A DNA stretch of 7,253 nt, taken from JBOFDK01 sp051650305. Lineage in GTDB: Bacteria; Bacillota; Clostridia; Lachnospirales; Cellulosilyticaceae. Positions 6,236-7,253 of the stretch are shown here, piece by piece (the first letter of the stretch is position 1; each line of letters opens with the position of its first letter). The position numbers were made by a program, and so were the translations under genes. The notes beneath the pieces are model-generated. The model searched no databases, had not been told where the DNA came from, and saw only the letters and a program-made list of their open reading frames with translations. The stretch is taken from contig JBOFIT010000072.1 of assembly GCA_051650305.1 (NCBI GenBank), forward strand, positions 1-7,253. The letters are read 5' to 3'.

Positions 6236-6877
6236 ATGAAAACTAAAAATAAATGTTTTTTACTTGCACTGATTCTATGCATTATTTCTTTAATTGGTAC
6301 GGTATGCGTCTACTGGCAATTACCATTAGAAATCCCGATACATTTTAATCTTGCTGGCGAGGCTGATGGCTTTGGTCATCGTGGTATGGCTTTCTTTACT
6401 GCCTTATTACCTCTTGGGATGCTTGTTCTTCTTAAAGTCGTTCCTAGACTAGACCCTAAGGGGAACGCTTACACCAAGCATCCTAAAGCGTATGATATTT
6501 TCTTAGTGGCGATTTCCATCTTTTTAATTATCAGCCACTGGTCATCACTTTTAGTCGCATTAGGCATCAATCTTTCTATCAATAAAATTATCCCTGTACT
6601 CGTAGGTATACTTTTTATTATTATTGGTAACTATATGCCACAGATAAGACAAAATTACACCTTCGGTATGCGTTTACCTTGGACTTTAGATAATGAAGCG
6701 AACTGGCGCTATACACAGCGCATTGGTGGCTACTGCTTCTTAGGTGGTGGTATTGCCATCGTTCTGAGCACTTTTTTAAGTCCCTCACTTCAATTTCTAG
6801 TCCTGATGGTTTCGATCGTAGCGATTCTTATCATCCCAACTATCGCATCTTATCTATTCTTTAAAAAGAACAAGTAG
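6236..6877 (+). CDS. sdpI: SdpI-like integral membrane protein (immunity / signal transduction)
   Basis: A 213-residue membrane protein with about six hydrophobic segments (roughly 7-26, 50-69, 87-108, 115-131, 164-181 and 185-207) and a lysine-rich cytoplasmic tail (FFKKNK), close in size to B. subtilis SdpI. After the first helix comes the DUF1648 signature LPLEIPIHFNLAGEADGFG (29-47). Between the fourth and fifth helices is the SdpI-domain signature GNYMPQIRQNYTFGMRLPW (131-149) followed by TLDNEANWRYTQRIGG. In B. subtilis, SdpI protects against the SDP cannibalism toxin and, when engaged by toxin, holds SdpR at the membrane. The adjacent ArsR gene suggests the same circuit here. An AGAGGAGG ribosome binding site lies in the end of sdpR. 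No sdpABC toxin genes are visible, and many SdpI/DUF1648 proteins have no known toxin, so the ligand is unknown. Confidence 0.88.
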   Translation: MKTKNKCFLLALILCIISLIGTVCVYWQLPLEIPIHFNLAGEADGFGHRGMAFFTALLPLGMLVLLKVVPRLDPKGNAYTKHPKAYDIFLVAISIFLIISHWSSLLVALGINLSINKIIPVLVGILFIIIGNYMPQIRQNYTFGMRLPWTLDNEANWRYTQRIGGYCFLGGGIAIVLSTFLSPSLQFLVLMVSIVAILIIPTIASYLFFKKNK

Positions 6878-6919
6878 CATACAATGCTTTAAGCATTCAA
6901 AAATAAAGGGGGTTTTCTT

Positions 6920-7253
6920 ATGTTAGTTGTTAATATCGATTATATTCCCGACAGAGAATTAAAAATCTTAGGTCTTGTAAAAGGTTCTACTGTTCAGGCA
7001 AATCTGCTTGGTAAAGGCCTTTCTTCTACCCAGCAAGCTTTTACAGATACGGACACAGCAAACTATGCTTCCATGCTTGCTGATGCCAGAAAAGTTGCTA
7101 CTGAGTTTATGGTCAAAAAAGCTGAAGCACTCCGTGCAGATGCCATTATCAATGTACGTTTCGAGACCAATTCTGTCATGTCAGGTACTTGTGAAGAAAT
7201 CCTCGTCTATGGGACTGCTGTCAAGTACCGCGTACGGGATGACCTCCAGCAAT
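6920..7253 (+). CDS. YbjQ/UPF0145 family protein (3'-truncated by window)
   Basis: The frame opens with ATG at 6920, preceded by AAAGGGGG with 7-nt spacing, and stays open to the window edge (111 codons seen). The family is usually about 105-110 residues, so the stop probably falls just outside. Family marks are LGLVKGSTV (17-25), the helix NYASMLADARKVATEFMVKKAEALRADAIINVRFETNS (about 48-85) and the terminal EEILVYGTAV (92-101). YbjQ-like proteins are small cytosolic proteins sometimes named putative heavy-metal-binding, assembling into pentamers in known structures; their function is not established. The usual glycine in A-x-x-L-G-A-D-A is Arg72 here. It sits 42 bp after the sdpI-like gene on the same strand with no convincing terminator between, so it may belong to the same transcript. 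Confidence 0.88.
   Translation, partial: MLVVNIDYIPDRELKILGLVKGSTVQANLLGKGLSSTQQAFTDTDTANYASMLADARKVATEFMVKKAEALRADAIINVRFETNSVMSGTCEEILVYGTAVKYRVRDDLQQ

Noticed and set aside
6883..6897. A small hairpin AATGC-TTTAA-GCATT between the sdpI-like and YbjQ-family genes.
   Set aside because: The stem is only 5 bp, AT-rich and not followed by a T-run, so it is not a credible terminator.
1..7253. CRISPR arrays, tRNA or rRNA genes, insertion sequences and phage attachment sites.
   Set aside because: I saw no spaced direct repeats, no tRNA cloverleaf sequence, no transposase and no terminal inverted repeats anywhere in the window.

Overview
The window looks like chromosomal DNA from a low-GC Gram-positive anaerobe, most likely a member of Clostridia. 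The clues are AT-rich codon use, strong AAGGAGG-type ribosome binding sites, sigma-A promoters of the TTGACA/TATAAT type, a T-box leader in front of pheST, and a PPi-type phosphofructokinase. A Lachnospiraceae-like host is my inference from protein resemblance, not a tested placement.

Layout. The left edge (1-171, +) holds the last 56 codons of a Cys-rich protein I do not recognise. A bidirectional terminator (173-219) separates it from the convergent pheT. The minus-strand block 4411->230 reads: a 141-aa hemerythrin-like helical protein, then a Phe-specific T-box leader with its own promoter inside the last codons of that gene, then pheS and pheT. A divergent intergenic region (4412-4579) carries a good promoter for a plus-strand pyrophosphate-type 6-phosphofructokinase (4580-5836), which ends in a strong intrinsic terminator. 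After it comes a compact operon resembling sdpR-sdpI of Bacillus subtilis: a minimal ArsR-type repressor and a six-helix membrane immunity/signalling protein, 2 bp apart. A YbjQ/UPF0145 family gene follows and runs off the right edge.

How the parts work together. pheST is a housekeeping operon whose transcription should be set by uncharged tRNA-Phe through the T-box. The phosphofructokinase stands alone as a single-gene transcription unit. The sdpRI-like pair has a promoter overlapped by a perfect 10-bp inverted repeat, which fits autorepression by the ArsR protein and, by analogy with B. subtilis, release when the membrane partner sequesters it. No sdpABC toxin genes lie in the window, so the pair looks like an orphan immunity/sensor module.

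I see no clearly new multi-gene system. The points most worth following up are the candidate operator of the sdpRI-like operon, the ligand-poor hemerythrin-like protein upstream of pheST, and the promoter embedded in that gene's 3' end.
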